A stretch of 64,000 nucleotides of DNA from assembly GCF_030552895.1 (NCBI RefSeq), contig NZ_CP130649.1:2108001-2172000 (forward strand), given 5' to 3'. Below are positions 36,055 through 43,271 of this stretch, in pieces. Source of the stretch: Tatumella ptyseos. Its GTDB lineage: Bacteria > Pseudomonadota > Gammaproteobacteria > Enterobacterales > Enterobacteriaceae. Position 1 is the stretch's first letter. Each line of letters opens with the position of its first letter. The notes below the pieces were generated by a model. It worked only from the letters and a program-made list of their open reading frames with translations. It was not told the DNA's origin and made no database searches. A program made the position numbers and the translations under genes.

Positions 36055-36321
36055 TTATCGCAACTGACTATCTTTACTTCCTCGGCGATTAATACCCTTA
36101 GCGCCAGACTGTTGCTTATCTTTCATTTCTTGGCAATTGACACAATAAATCACTCCGGGTAAGGCTTGACGGCGAGCGAGTGGAATAGGTGCATCACACT
36201 CAACACAGAACTCTGCACTTTCACCGTGATAAAGCTGGCTCCTCGCCTGTGCAATGGCATCCTCGACCGTATCGTCAATCTGTTTTTGTACTGCGCCATC
36301 TTCAGCCCATCCGCCTGCCAT
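36055..36321 (-). CDS. ybiI: DksA/TraR-type zinc finger protein YbiI
   Basis: An 88-residue protein with a DksA-type C4 zinc finger. Cys39, Cys42, Cys60 and Cys63 are all present. The N-terminus (AGGWAEDGAVQKQIDDTVED) and the C-terminus (INRRGSKDSQLR) are close to E. coli YbiI. Its function is not established. It probably binds RNA polymerase or acts in stress responses like other TraR-type proteins. It stands alone, with AGGAGG ahead of its ATG. Confidence 0.93.
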   Translation of the reverse strand: MAGGWAEDGAVQKQIDDTVEDAIAQARSQLYHGESAEFCVECDAPIPLARRQALPGVIYCVNCQEMKDKQQSGAKGINRRGSKDSQLR

Positions 36322-36404
36322 AATGCCTCCTAAAGCGTTGTTATCAAAAATAAGTATAGATGAAGGAGGATAGCTTTGCTGGCAGCGACTATTTTCGAAA
36401 TAAC

Positions 36405-36620
36405 CTACTGCTTAGGGAGTAATTTTGCGGTCATATGCACGCCATTATTAAAATAGGATTCAGTAATTTTGTAAGAAGCCCCCGCTTGCTTTGCCTTCGC
36501 GGCAACTAAGGCTTCAGCCTCATCGATTGTTGACGCACAGGCAGTGACATTTTGCGCAGCAGCCCCGAAGGAGATAAGACCAAAGGTAAAAGTAACAACA
36601 ATTTTTTTGACGATATTCAT
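36405..36620 (-). CDS. Small periplasmic YdgH/BhsA/McbA-like protein (DUF1471)
   Basis: A 71-residue protein with a Sec signal (residues 1-22, ending GAAA before QNV) and a short DUF1471 domain: AEALVAAKAKQAGASYKITE and the terminal MTAKLLPKQ. Members are induced by stress and influence biofilm and surface properties. The BhsA name would be too specific. A single unpaired Cys lies near the mature N-terminus (VTACAST). The 5' flank includes an ATTCCTTAATTT stretch without obvious operator. Confidence 0.8.
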   Translation of the reverse strand: MNIVKKIVVTFTFGLISFGAAAQNVTACASTIDEAEALVAAKAKQAGASYKITESYFNNGVHMTAKLLPKQ

Positions 36621-36857
36621 AATTTAAATTCCTTAATTTACGCTAGCTCGAATGAGGACCTGCCTCGATGCTGGCTATATTAACCAGCATAATAAGGATT
36701 GAATATCGAAAATAATTGCCATTCTCATTCAAAAAATCAGATTAAATTAACGTCATTACTTGCTCTCAATAAGTCAAGCTTAACCCGAACGCAACTTCAC
36801 CTAGAGAGTAAAATCCCTTATTCTGCGTTGGCTAATTAGGTAACGACTGAGAGTGTC

Positions 36858-37565
36858 ATGGCGAGTATTGTTGATCATTTTATTGCCCCACCCTGTGAAG
36901 AATCGATAGAGATCCTGTATCAAGATGATGCGCTAATCGTTATTAACAAGCCAAGTGGATTATTGAGTCTTTCGGGGAAGAATCCTCAGAATTGGGACTC
37001 GGTACACTATCGCCTCGTTCAACAGTACCCGGGATGTCTGCTGGTGCATCGCCTCGATTTTGGTACCTCTGGTCTGATGCTAGTTGGCTTAAATAAAATG
37101 ATCACGGCAGCACTTAGCCAGCAATTCAGTGAACGGTCTGTCGATAAGACGTATCACGCACTACTTTGCGGTCATCTTCCCGAAAATAGCGGCGTGATCG
37201 ACGCCCCGATCGCTAAAGACCCTCAGCACTTCCCACTAATGAGAATCGACGCAACAACTGGTAAACCGGCCCAATCGCATTTCGAGGTGGAACAACGCAC
37301 TGAGTTTACGTTAATAAGCGGCCATTCACTGCCGGTAACGCAAGTAAAATTATCGCCACTGACTGGACGAACACATCAGCTACGGCTTCACTGTCAGCAT
37401 TTAGGATTTCCCATTTTAGGCTGTGACCTTTACGGAGGTCGTGATGATTCAGAGGAAGGGTCACATCCGCGTCTCATGCTACACGCCAGTGTCCTGCGTT
37501 TTCAGCATCCTCTTTCTGGGTTATCCATGACAATTGAGAGCCCACTGCCCTTTACACCCTTCTGA
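36858..37565 (+). CDS. RluA-family pseudouridine synthase
   Basis: A 235-residue RNA pseudouridine synthase of the RluA family. The catalytic Asp67 is in HRLDFGTSGL, the ILYQDDALIVINKPSGLLS motif is near residue 19 and TGRTHQLRLHCQHLGFPILG is near 165. It has no S4 domain and resembles RluA (dual 23S rRNA/tRNA) in size. It differs enough from E. coli RluA that a paralogue with another target is possible. The NTF2-like gene follows 17 bases later. Confidence 0.88.
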   Translation: MASIVDHFIAPPCEESIEILYQDDALIVINKPSGLLSLSGKNPQNWDSVHYRLVQQYPGCLLVHRLDFGTSGLMLVGLNKMITAALSQQFSERSVDKTYHALLCGHLPENSGVIDAPIAKDPQHFPLMRIDATTGKPAQSHFEVEQRTEFTLISGHSLPVTQVKLSPLTGRTHQLRLHCQHLGFPILGCDLYGGRDDSEEGSHPRLMLHASVLRFQHPLSGLSMTIESPLPFTPF

Positions 37566-37582
37566 TAACAACAGAGATTATA

Positions 37583-37972
37583 ATGAATCATTATTTCCAA
37601 GAAGTGATTGATGCCCACCACCTTATCAGTGATGTGCTAGGTGGACACGATGTTAGCGGCGATAAACGTTTACAGTTACTCGCTCGATTCAATCCTGCAT
37701 TTACCATGGTAGCGCCCACCGGGGCGATATTTGACCATCAACGACTCGTCGACTTTTTCGAACAACAACAAGGGTCACGTCCTGGACTGACTATCTCACT
37801 TTTCGACTTTGTCCTGGTCGCTGAAGACGAAAAAAATACGATCGTTACCTATAAAGAACGGCAAGACTTCCCAGATAAGCCCAGTAGCTTACGCTATTCC
37901 ACCTTGGTCTTCACCCATGAACAGGGCAAATTAGCGTGGCGACATTTACACGAAACATTCCTGCCTTTATAA
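37583..37972 (+). CDS. DUF4440/NTF2-like protein
   Basis: A 129-residue single-domain protein of the NTF2-like superfamily without a signal peptide. ARFNPAFTMVAPTGAIFDHQ near residue 33 and the closing WRHLHETFLPL are typical of DUF4440-like proteins. Function unknown. It lies 17 bases after the pseudouridine synthase gene with AGAG ahead of its ATG, so the two are probably cotranscribed. Confidence 0.75.
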   Translation: MNHYFQEVIDAHHLISDVLGGHDVSGDKRLQLLARFNPAFTMVAPTGAIFDHQRLVDFFEQQQGSRPGLTISLFDFVLVAEDEKNTIVTYKERQDFPDKPSSLRYSTLVFTHEQGKLAWRHLHETFLPL

Positions 37973-37998
37973 GGTTCGGGTCGGATGGAATAAGAATG

Positions 37999-38031
37999 GA
38001 TAATCGATGGTAGGCTATTACCACGATTATC
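37999..38031. terminator. Long hairpin downstream of the DUF4440 gene
   Basis: GATAATCG-A-TGGTA (37999-38012) and TACCA-CGATTATC (38019-38031) form 13 base pairs with one bulged A and a six-base loop, 27 bases after the stop. No T tract follows. Confidence 0.55.
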
Positions 38032-38358
38032 TATTGAGAGGAGTGTGTAGAGGGTGGCACACATTAATTAAAAGAACTGTCCATTTAGGGTTCAGCCATT
38101 CCCTTATACCAACAGTCACTTTTCAAAGTGACACGATGTATTTTGAATAACCCCATAGATTTATTATAATCTTGAAATTTTGAAAAATTAAAATAAAAGC
38201 GTAACTAGAAATAGGCGCGCCCATTAAATTTAACAACCTGTTAATGAAAATCCTATGATTTTATTTTTAAAATATATAGATAAATGAAAATATCCCATAT
38301 ATATTAATATATTAAGCTGTTACCTTGTCTGTTTTTCTTATTAAATAAGGTAAGTTTT
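38032..38358. other. AT-rich non-coding stretch
   Basis: No gene is visible. GTCACTTT (38115-38122) and AAAGTGAC (38125-38132) form a tight palindrome that might be an operator. The last 150 bases are very AT-rich, as is common upstream of transferred genes silenced by H-NS. Confidence 0.5.
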
Positions 38359-38979
38359 ATGGATAGTAAGTTAGTGATAAACTCCATTTTAGAGGGAATA
38401 GCCTCTTTACCCAATGATATTTACTTAGGAATTGAAAGAACGTTACAAGACTTAGCGCTTTTATCTGGTGGCCAGAAACTCCAACAACGTAATATCGATG
38501 ATGACAAGAGAATGTTTAGAGCCCTTGAAAAAATCCATGATAATAGGAATTATCTCTTTACCATGGCACAACTGATCATTAAAAACTCATTATCTTATCT
38601 ACCCGATACTTTATTGAAAGAGATCGCAGGAAGATTCTTTGTCACTTCCGTCTCCCTGCTATCAAGGCAAGTAATACTATTAGTGCTCTCAGAAAAGATT
38701 GCACACTCCTTACTAAAAGGTATCGTCACCGGTGCACTGACAAGATTGACCGTAAGACTGGGAGTTGGTTCATTGACGGGGGGGGTATTAATTCAGGGAT
38801 TACTTTCCCGTGCAGCGGAATCTTCGAGACATTTAAAAGTTAAACACCCTAAGTTATGGATGGAGTTATATAATCTAGAGCTCGATATGCTGTATTTTTT
38901 ATTTGATAAACCTATCTCCCGTTATCGTTATTTTAGTAATAAGTTTTCAGGAAATTATTTATCGGAGTGTAAACGATGA
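38359..38979 (+). CDS. Unknown protein with glycine-rich hydrophobic hairpin (toxin/effector-like)
   Basis: A 206-residue protein that I do not recognise. It has a helical N-terminal half (DIYLGIERTLQDLALLSGGQ near residue 20) and a hydrophobic, glycine-rich centre at about 105-150 (KGIVTGALTRLTVRLGVGSL). Its basic, aromatic C-terminus includes DKPISRYRYFSNKFSG. There is no signal peptide. The ATG has a TAAGG site upstream. The gene is AT-rich and its stop overlaps the next start by four bases. A pore-forming toxin or secreted effector with its immunity protein would fit this layout, but nothing proves it. Confidence 0.6.
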   Translation: MDSKLVINSILEGIASLPNDIYLGIERTLQDLALLSGGQKLQQRNIDDDKRMFRALEKIHDNRNYLFTMAQLIIKNSLSYLPDTLLKEIAGRFFVTSVSLLSRQVILLVLSEKIAHSLLKGIVTGALTRLTVRLGVGSLTGGVLIQGLLSRAAESSRHLKVKHPKLWMELYNLELDMLYFLFDKPISRYRYFSNKFSGNYLSECKR

Positions 38980-39185
38980 CATCAAGATTAATTAGACTAT
39001 TTCGAAAATTTATCTCCTCAATTCTAATGACCACTATTATTACCTTCGTGTCATTGTTGTCAATTATTTCATTAGTTCTTTTCAAGGGTTTTGATCGAAT
39101 TATAATGCTTCTGTTAGTATTTTTCTGTGGCCTCTTTTTTTATTGGCTATCTTGGTTAATTACATCGAAGAAAGATAGGGAGTGA
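38976..39185 (+). CDS. Small two-helix membrane protein (possible immunity partner)
   Basis: A 69-residue protein with two predicted membrane helices, about 15-35 (ISSILMTTIITFVSLLSIIS) and 42-62 (IIMLLLVFFCGLFFYWLSWL), and a basic N-terminus and charged tail. It starts at the four-base ATGA overlap with the preceding gene, so the two are made together. Small two-helix proteins often act as immunity proteins for membrane-acting toxins. That role is inference from layout only. Confidence 0.6.
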   Translation: MTSRLIRLFRKFISSILMTTIITFVSLLSIISLVLFKGFDRIIMLLLVFFCGLFFYWLSWLITSKKDRE

Positions 39186-39322
39186 AAATATTATATAACT
39201 AATCACCACCCTATAATACAAAGTACCTGATTAAAATCTCTTCGCAGAATTATGCACCATACACTCTATTAGCTCTCAGCCTTGTACGGTAAACTCAATG
39301 TATTGAGATCTGTTTCTGTTAC

Positions 39323-40495
39323 TTATAACGTTAATCTTTTACGAGCTATACAGAGTAAAATTAGGCTTATCAACGTTATTATCGAAGTTAAAGTGTAAAG
39401 TATACTCAGGCTCCAATGCGCTAAAACTCCTGTACCTATTATAGCCCCTAAGCCCACAGCCCCATTGAATATGGCAGCATAAATCGCTGAGGCAGGTAGA
39501 GCATCTTCCTTTGCTACTCGTAAAATCCAGGTCTGAAAGCCTACAAATAATATCGCTACACCAAGGCCCCAGCCTGCCAAAAGGAGTAATATGCTGGCTT
39601 TGTTATGGAACATTGGAAAGCTAATCATTAGTAAGCAAAAACCTACCAACAACAATCCAACGCCAAGCACTTTCCTCAAGTGGTTATCGATGAATACCCC
39701 ACAAATAATATTACCTATCACTCCTGCAATACCAAATATGAGTAGATAAATAGTAATCCATGTCTCTGGCAGGGCAAATACTGATGAGAGAAGCGTCTCG
39801 ATAAAAGTGTAGGCAGCAAAGTGCGCGACAATACTGCAACCGGCAATCAGGTAGACAATTCTTAGTCTCGGATTTTTAACTACCGATAAGAGTTGTCTTC
39901 TTTCTATCGGAGCTGTACCCGATACTGCGGGTAGGCTTATCGCCAGCATTATCGCGGTAATAATAGATAGACTCGCTAAAAGCGAAAATGACCAACGCCA
40001 GTCAGCATGCGCACTGATCCAATTTATCAGCGGAACCCCTAAAACACTCGCGATAGATACTCCGCCAAAGACAATCGCAGTCGCTTTGCCTACATGACTA
40101 TCTGAGACCAACTTAGCACCTAAGGACCCAATGACGGCCCAGAATGCCCCATGAGCGAGGGCACCAATCAGTCTGGCTATTAACAACAAATTAAAGTGAT
40201 GACTCATTGCTGCTACGCCATTCGATAGGCCCAATACTAACATTATTCCGACTAACAATGGTCTGCGCGGTAAATGACTAATCATCGTCACGGAAACTAA
40301 CGCGGCAGCAGCTCCCACCCAAGCATACAAGGTCACCAAGACTCCCGCCGTACTCGTCTTCTGATGCAATGCTTGGGCTATGGCAGACAACATCCCTATT
40401 GGCGCGAGTTCAGAAGTGACCACCGTAAATGAAGCGATACCTAGCATAAAAACAGCTACCCACTCACGCCAAGTGGTAGAATTTGCCGGGCTCAT
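39323..40495 (-). CDS. MFS exporter (SotB/AraJ-like, DHA1 family)
   Basis: A 390-residue inner-membrane exporter with twelve predicted helices. AVFMLGIASFTVVTSELAPIGML near residue 14 (shortened in meaning: the FTVVTSELAPIG motif) and IGALAHGAFWAVIGSLGAKL near 113 are typical of the SotB/AraJ sugar and drug efflux group. The exported compound is unknown. Its ATG overlaps the stop of the small gene upstream by four bases. A LysR gene is divergent and probably regulates both. Confidence 0.88.
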   Translation of the reverse strand: MSPANSTTWREWVAVFMLGIASFTVVTSELAPIGMLSAIAQALHQKTSTAGVLVTLYAWVGAAAALVSVTMISHLPRRPLLVGIMLVLGLSNGVAAMSHHFNLLLIARLIGALAHGAFWAVIGSLGAKLVSDSHVGKATAIVFGGVSIASVLGVPLINWISAHADWRWSFSLLASLSIITAIMLAISLPAVSGTAPIERRQLLSVVKNPRLRIVYLIAGCSIVAHFAAYTFIETLLSSVFALPETWITIYLLIFGIAGVIGNIICGVFIDNHLRKVLGVGLLLVGFCLLMISFPMFHNKASILLLLAGWGLGVAILFVGFQTWILRVAKEDALPASAIYAAIFNGAVGLGAIIGTGVLAHWSLSILYTLTSIITLISLILLCIARKRLTL

Positions 40496-40686
40496 AGAAC
40501 AATCCCCTGCAAATCTTCAGTTGAATAGTGTTCCCTGAACGCCTGAAATCCTGGTAAGGCCTGGGCTACCCGCTCTATCGTCAGCATGACGTGTGCGGTC
40601 TCTGAATTATTGACTAGGTACGTTATCTGCCTCGTCCTCAAATCGGAAACGATCTGACGCCCCTTTCCTAATACATAATTTTGCAT
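40492..40686 (-). CDS. Hypothetical 64-residue protein coupled to the MFS exporter
   Basis: A small soluble protein starting MQNYVLGKGRQIVSDLRTRQ and ending STEDLQGIVL. I do not recognise a family. The ATG at 40686 has AAGAG upstream; the open frame continues to 40755, but that would overlap the divergent LysR start. It overlaps the MFS gene by four bases, so it is probably translated with it. It might be the remnant of a larger enzyme or a genuine small partner. Confidence 0.55.
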   Translation of the reverse strand: MQNYVLGKGRQIVSDLRTRQITYLVNNSETAHVMLTIERVAQALPGFQAFREHYSTEDLQGIVL

Positions 40687-40747
40687 AGTGGTTATCTCTT
40701 GGTTAATCGTGAGATAAACAGTATATTTTCCGTAAAAAGGGATATCT

Positions 40748-41686
40748 ATGCACAAAAAACCAAATCAACTTTCCGAAAATGGAAAGGTAAAAAATCGGTC
40801 GTCTATTAATTGGGAAGATACTCGAGTGTTTCTTGCCATTGCCAGAGAAGGCACCTTAAGTGGCGCGGCAAAACAATTGACTGTGGGCATTGCCACGATA
40901 TCTCGTCGTTTGGAGCGCTTAGAATCATCACTGCAAATTCGTCTATTCACTCGCGACCAACAGGGCTATACCCTCACCGACGAGGGTCGGGACCTTATTT
41001 CTCCAGCTGAAGCGTTAGAGCAAGCCGGCATGGCATTTGCTGAGGCAGCATATCGTAATCACGATCACGTGAAGGGTCACGTGCGCTTAGCGACCGCCCA
41101 AGGGTTGGCGGATTATCTGATTACCCCAGCTTTACCGAAACTTATCGCCGATCACCCTATGTTGACGCTGGAGATCGTCACCAGTGTATCCACCACTAAC
41201 CTACATCGGCGTGATGCGGATATTGCCTTAAGAATGGTAAGACCAGAGCGCGGTAATGTGAGTATTCGTCAACTTGGGTTACTAGGGTTCGGGCTTTACA
41301 CTTCGCACGCCTATTTAACGGCCCGACAAAATCCCGGTACTTCTCTCCCCTCCTTCGAACATGACGATTTCATCGGTTGGTCAGAGATGCAGCAACACTT
41401 ACCCGCCGCGCAATGGTTAACAAAAAGAGTAAAAGGTAGGCCTCATCGCCTGACGACGACCAGTTTATCGGCACAAATCAGTGCTGCGGAAGCTGGAATT
41501 GGGTTGGCAGTACTTCCTCATTTTATTGCTAAAAAAAGAAATTTGCTCTGTGTGCAGCAAGATGTCGGTTGTGACCAGCCTATCTGGCTGGCAATTCATT
41601 CAGATTTGGCGAAGTCACGTCGGGTCAGAGCGGTGGTGGATTTTCTAGAGGGTCTGATAGCTGAAAATAAAGAACTTTTGTCGTGA
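40748..41686 (+). CDS. LysR family transcriptional regulator
   Basis: A 312-residue LysR regulator. The winged helix covers about residues 20-80 (EGTLSGAAKQLTVGIATISR), followed by a short-type effector domain with HVRLATAQGLADYLITPALP near 112. The form resembles the AaeR-like group with the NWEDTRVFLAIAREG start. It is divergent from the small gene and the MFS exporter, its likely targets, with 61 bases between starts. A bidirectional terminator separates it from the convergent hydrolase gene. Confidence 0.88.
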   Translation: MHKKPNQLSENGKVKNRSSINWEDTRVFLAIAREGTLSGAAKQLTVGIATISRRLERLESSLQIRLFTRDQQGYTLTDEGRDLISPAEALEQAGMAFAEAAYRNHDHVKGHVRLATAQGLADYLITPALPKLIADHPMLTLEIVTSVSTTNLHRRDADIALRMVRPERGNVSIRQLGLLGFGLYTSHAYLTARQNPGTSLPSFEHDDFIGWSEMQQHLPAAQWLTKRVKGRPHRLTTTSLSAQISAAEAGIGLAVLPHFIAKKRNLLCVQQDVGCDQPIWLAIHSDLAKSRRVRAVVDFLEGLIAENKELLS

Positions 41687-41722
41687 AAAAGCCACTCAAT
41701 GTTTGAGAGGCTTTTTTTATAA
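41687..41722. terminator. Bidirectional terminator between LysR and hydrolase genes
   Basis: AAAAAGCC-A-CTCAA and TTGAG-A-GGCTTTTT form 13 pairs with one internal mismatch and a TGT loop, ending in a T run. It serves both convergent genes. Confidence 0.85.
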
Positions 41723-41737
41723 ATGCGGTTTACAACA

Positions 41738-42568
41738 TCAGCTATTAATAAAGTTTAAGAGATCTTTATTGACTTGTTCCGCATGAGTAGTAGGGATACC
41801 GTGTGGAGCCCCCTGATAAGTAAGAAGTTTTCCATTTTTGACTAAAGCTGCAGACAACTTACCTGAAATATCGTAAGGGACAATTTGATCATCATCACCA
41901 TGTATAACTAGTACAGGAATTGAAATTCTTTTAAGGTCTTCAGTGAAATCAGTCTGAGAGAACGCCACTATGCCATCATATTGAGCTTTAGCCCCCCCCA
42001 TCATACCTTGACGCCACCAATTATAGATGACTGCCTCAGAAGGTGTAACACCTTCTTTATTAAACCCATAAAACGGGCCAGCTGGGACATCGTAGTAAAA
42101 CTGACTACGATTTGCTAATAATTGCTCTTGCATACCATCAAAAACAGATTTATCAAGGCCTTGAGGGTTTCTGTCAGTCTTGACCATTAGCGGTGGGACC
42201 GCGCTAATTAAAACAGCCTTTGAGACCTTATCCTCACTATGCCTAGCAATATAACGTACGACTTCACCACCGCCGGTTGAGTGGCCAACGTGCACAGCAC
42301 CTTGAACCCCAAGATGTTTGACTACTACAGCAACATCATCGGCGTAATGGTCCATATCGTGGCCATCGTAAACCTGACTTGAGCGGCCATGTCCACGTCT
42401 ATCATGGGCGATAACACGGAAACCTTTATTCACGAAGAAGAGCATTTGTGAATCCCAATCATCGCTACTGAGTGGCCACCCATGATGGAAATAAATGACT
42501 TTTCCGTCTTTTGGTCCCCAATCTTTATAGAAAATCTCTACACCATCATGGGTCGTTATATAGCTCAT
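41738..42568 (-). CDS. Alpha/beta hydrolase (non-haem chloroperoxidase-like)
   Basis: A 276-residue alpha/beta hydrolase. The triad is visible: Ser97 in GHSTGG, Asp227 in HGDDDQIVP and His256 in GAPHGIP. The start ITTHDGVEIFYKDWGPKDG and the HHGWPLSSDDWDSQ segment near residue 28 place it with cofactor-free chloroperoxidases and arylesterases, which are esterases with perhydrolase side activity. The natural substrate is unknown. It stands alone upstream of the guaA island, with GAGG ahead of the ATG. Confidence 0.9.
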   Translation of the reverse strand: MSYITTHDGVEIFYKDWGPKDGKVIYFHHGWPLSSDDWDSQMLFFVNKGFRVIAHDRRGHGRSSQVYDGHDMDHYADDVAVVVKHLGVQGAVHVGHSTGGGEVVRYIARHSEDKVSKAVLISAVPPLMVKTDRNPQGLDKSVFDGMQEQLLANRSQFYYDVPAGPFYGFNKEGVTPSEAVIYNWWRQGMMGGAKAQYDGIVAFSQTDFTEDLKRISIPVLVIHGDDDQIVPYDISGKLSAALVKNGKLLTYQGAPHGIPTTHAEQVNKDLLNFINS

Positions 42569-42926
42569 ATAACCTCACTATACTTGAAGAATTATCGTGA
42601 ATGCAGTAGTAAATACAGTATAGAACATTCAACTTAAGCTATAGCCTGACAGTCTAGTAGTGAGCGCTAACTCGATGTATTCGCATCACTCAACTATTTT
42701 AGGAACGCTCTCAGTTCTATTACGATATTCAAATATTATTATCCCCATGGACCAGTTAGCACTCTGGAAGTCGAAACGCTTTAGACTCGTTCAATAGTTT
42801 TGCGCTTCCCCCCAAACGCCCCCATTTTCTGATATCGTCAACTGCGGCAGACCTTTCCAATTATTTATTGCATTAAAAACCGCATTTGTTACTACTAATC
42901 GTTGCTAGAAAACACCGGGCAGAAAA
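42569..42926. other. Intergenic region at the left flank of the guaA island
   Basis: No gene recognised. It holds the hydrolase promoter region and the original chromosomal DNA that followed guaA before the island inserted. Confidence 0.5.
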
Positions 42927-42953
42927 CAAAAAAAGCCCGCAATGACGCGGGCT
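42927..42953 (-). terminator. Left copy of the guaA-type terminator
   Basis: On the minus strand AGCCCGC and GCGGGCT form a perfect 7-bp stem with a six-base loop, followed by seven T. It lies 42 bases beyond the left att core and is the likely original terminator of guaA. Confidence 0.85.
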
Positions 42954-42994
42954 TAGAGGTGTTTATTGCTTTTACATAGCTATTGCTAGACGTT

Positions 42995-43012
42995 AAATCA
43001 TTCCCACTCAAT
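42995..43012 (-). other. Left attachment site core (att) of the guaA island
   Basis: AAATCATTCCCACTCAAT is identical to 51370-51387, which spans the last codons and stop of guaA. The identity ends sharply after base 43012. An 18-bp direct repeat with one copy inside the 3' end of guaA is the signature of site-specific integration at guaA, a known island hotspot. Confidence 0.85.
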
Positions 43013-43271
43013 TATCAATGAAAGAAAAATAAGATTAAATAACAGTTAGTTATAACGTCTATCTTGCTCGATACCACAATCTATACCATGCGGAGATTTT
43101 TTTATTTTTTCTGCTCATCGACGTTTATTCAGCTCAGGATCATGCTGAGAAGATTCTCGCATAACATGAGTTTAATCTTTAATTAAACATAAAAATCAGC
43201 TAGTTATATAAATTACGCACAACATCCATTTGAACTTCTTAGTAGATTCTAGCCACCCGTGCTGGCACATT

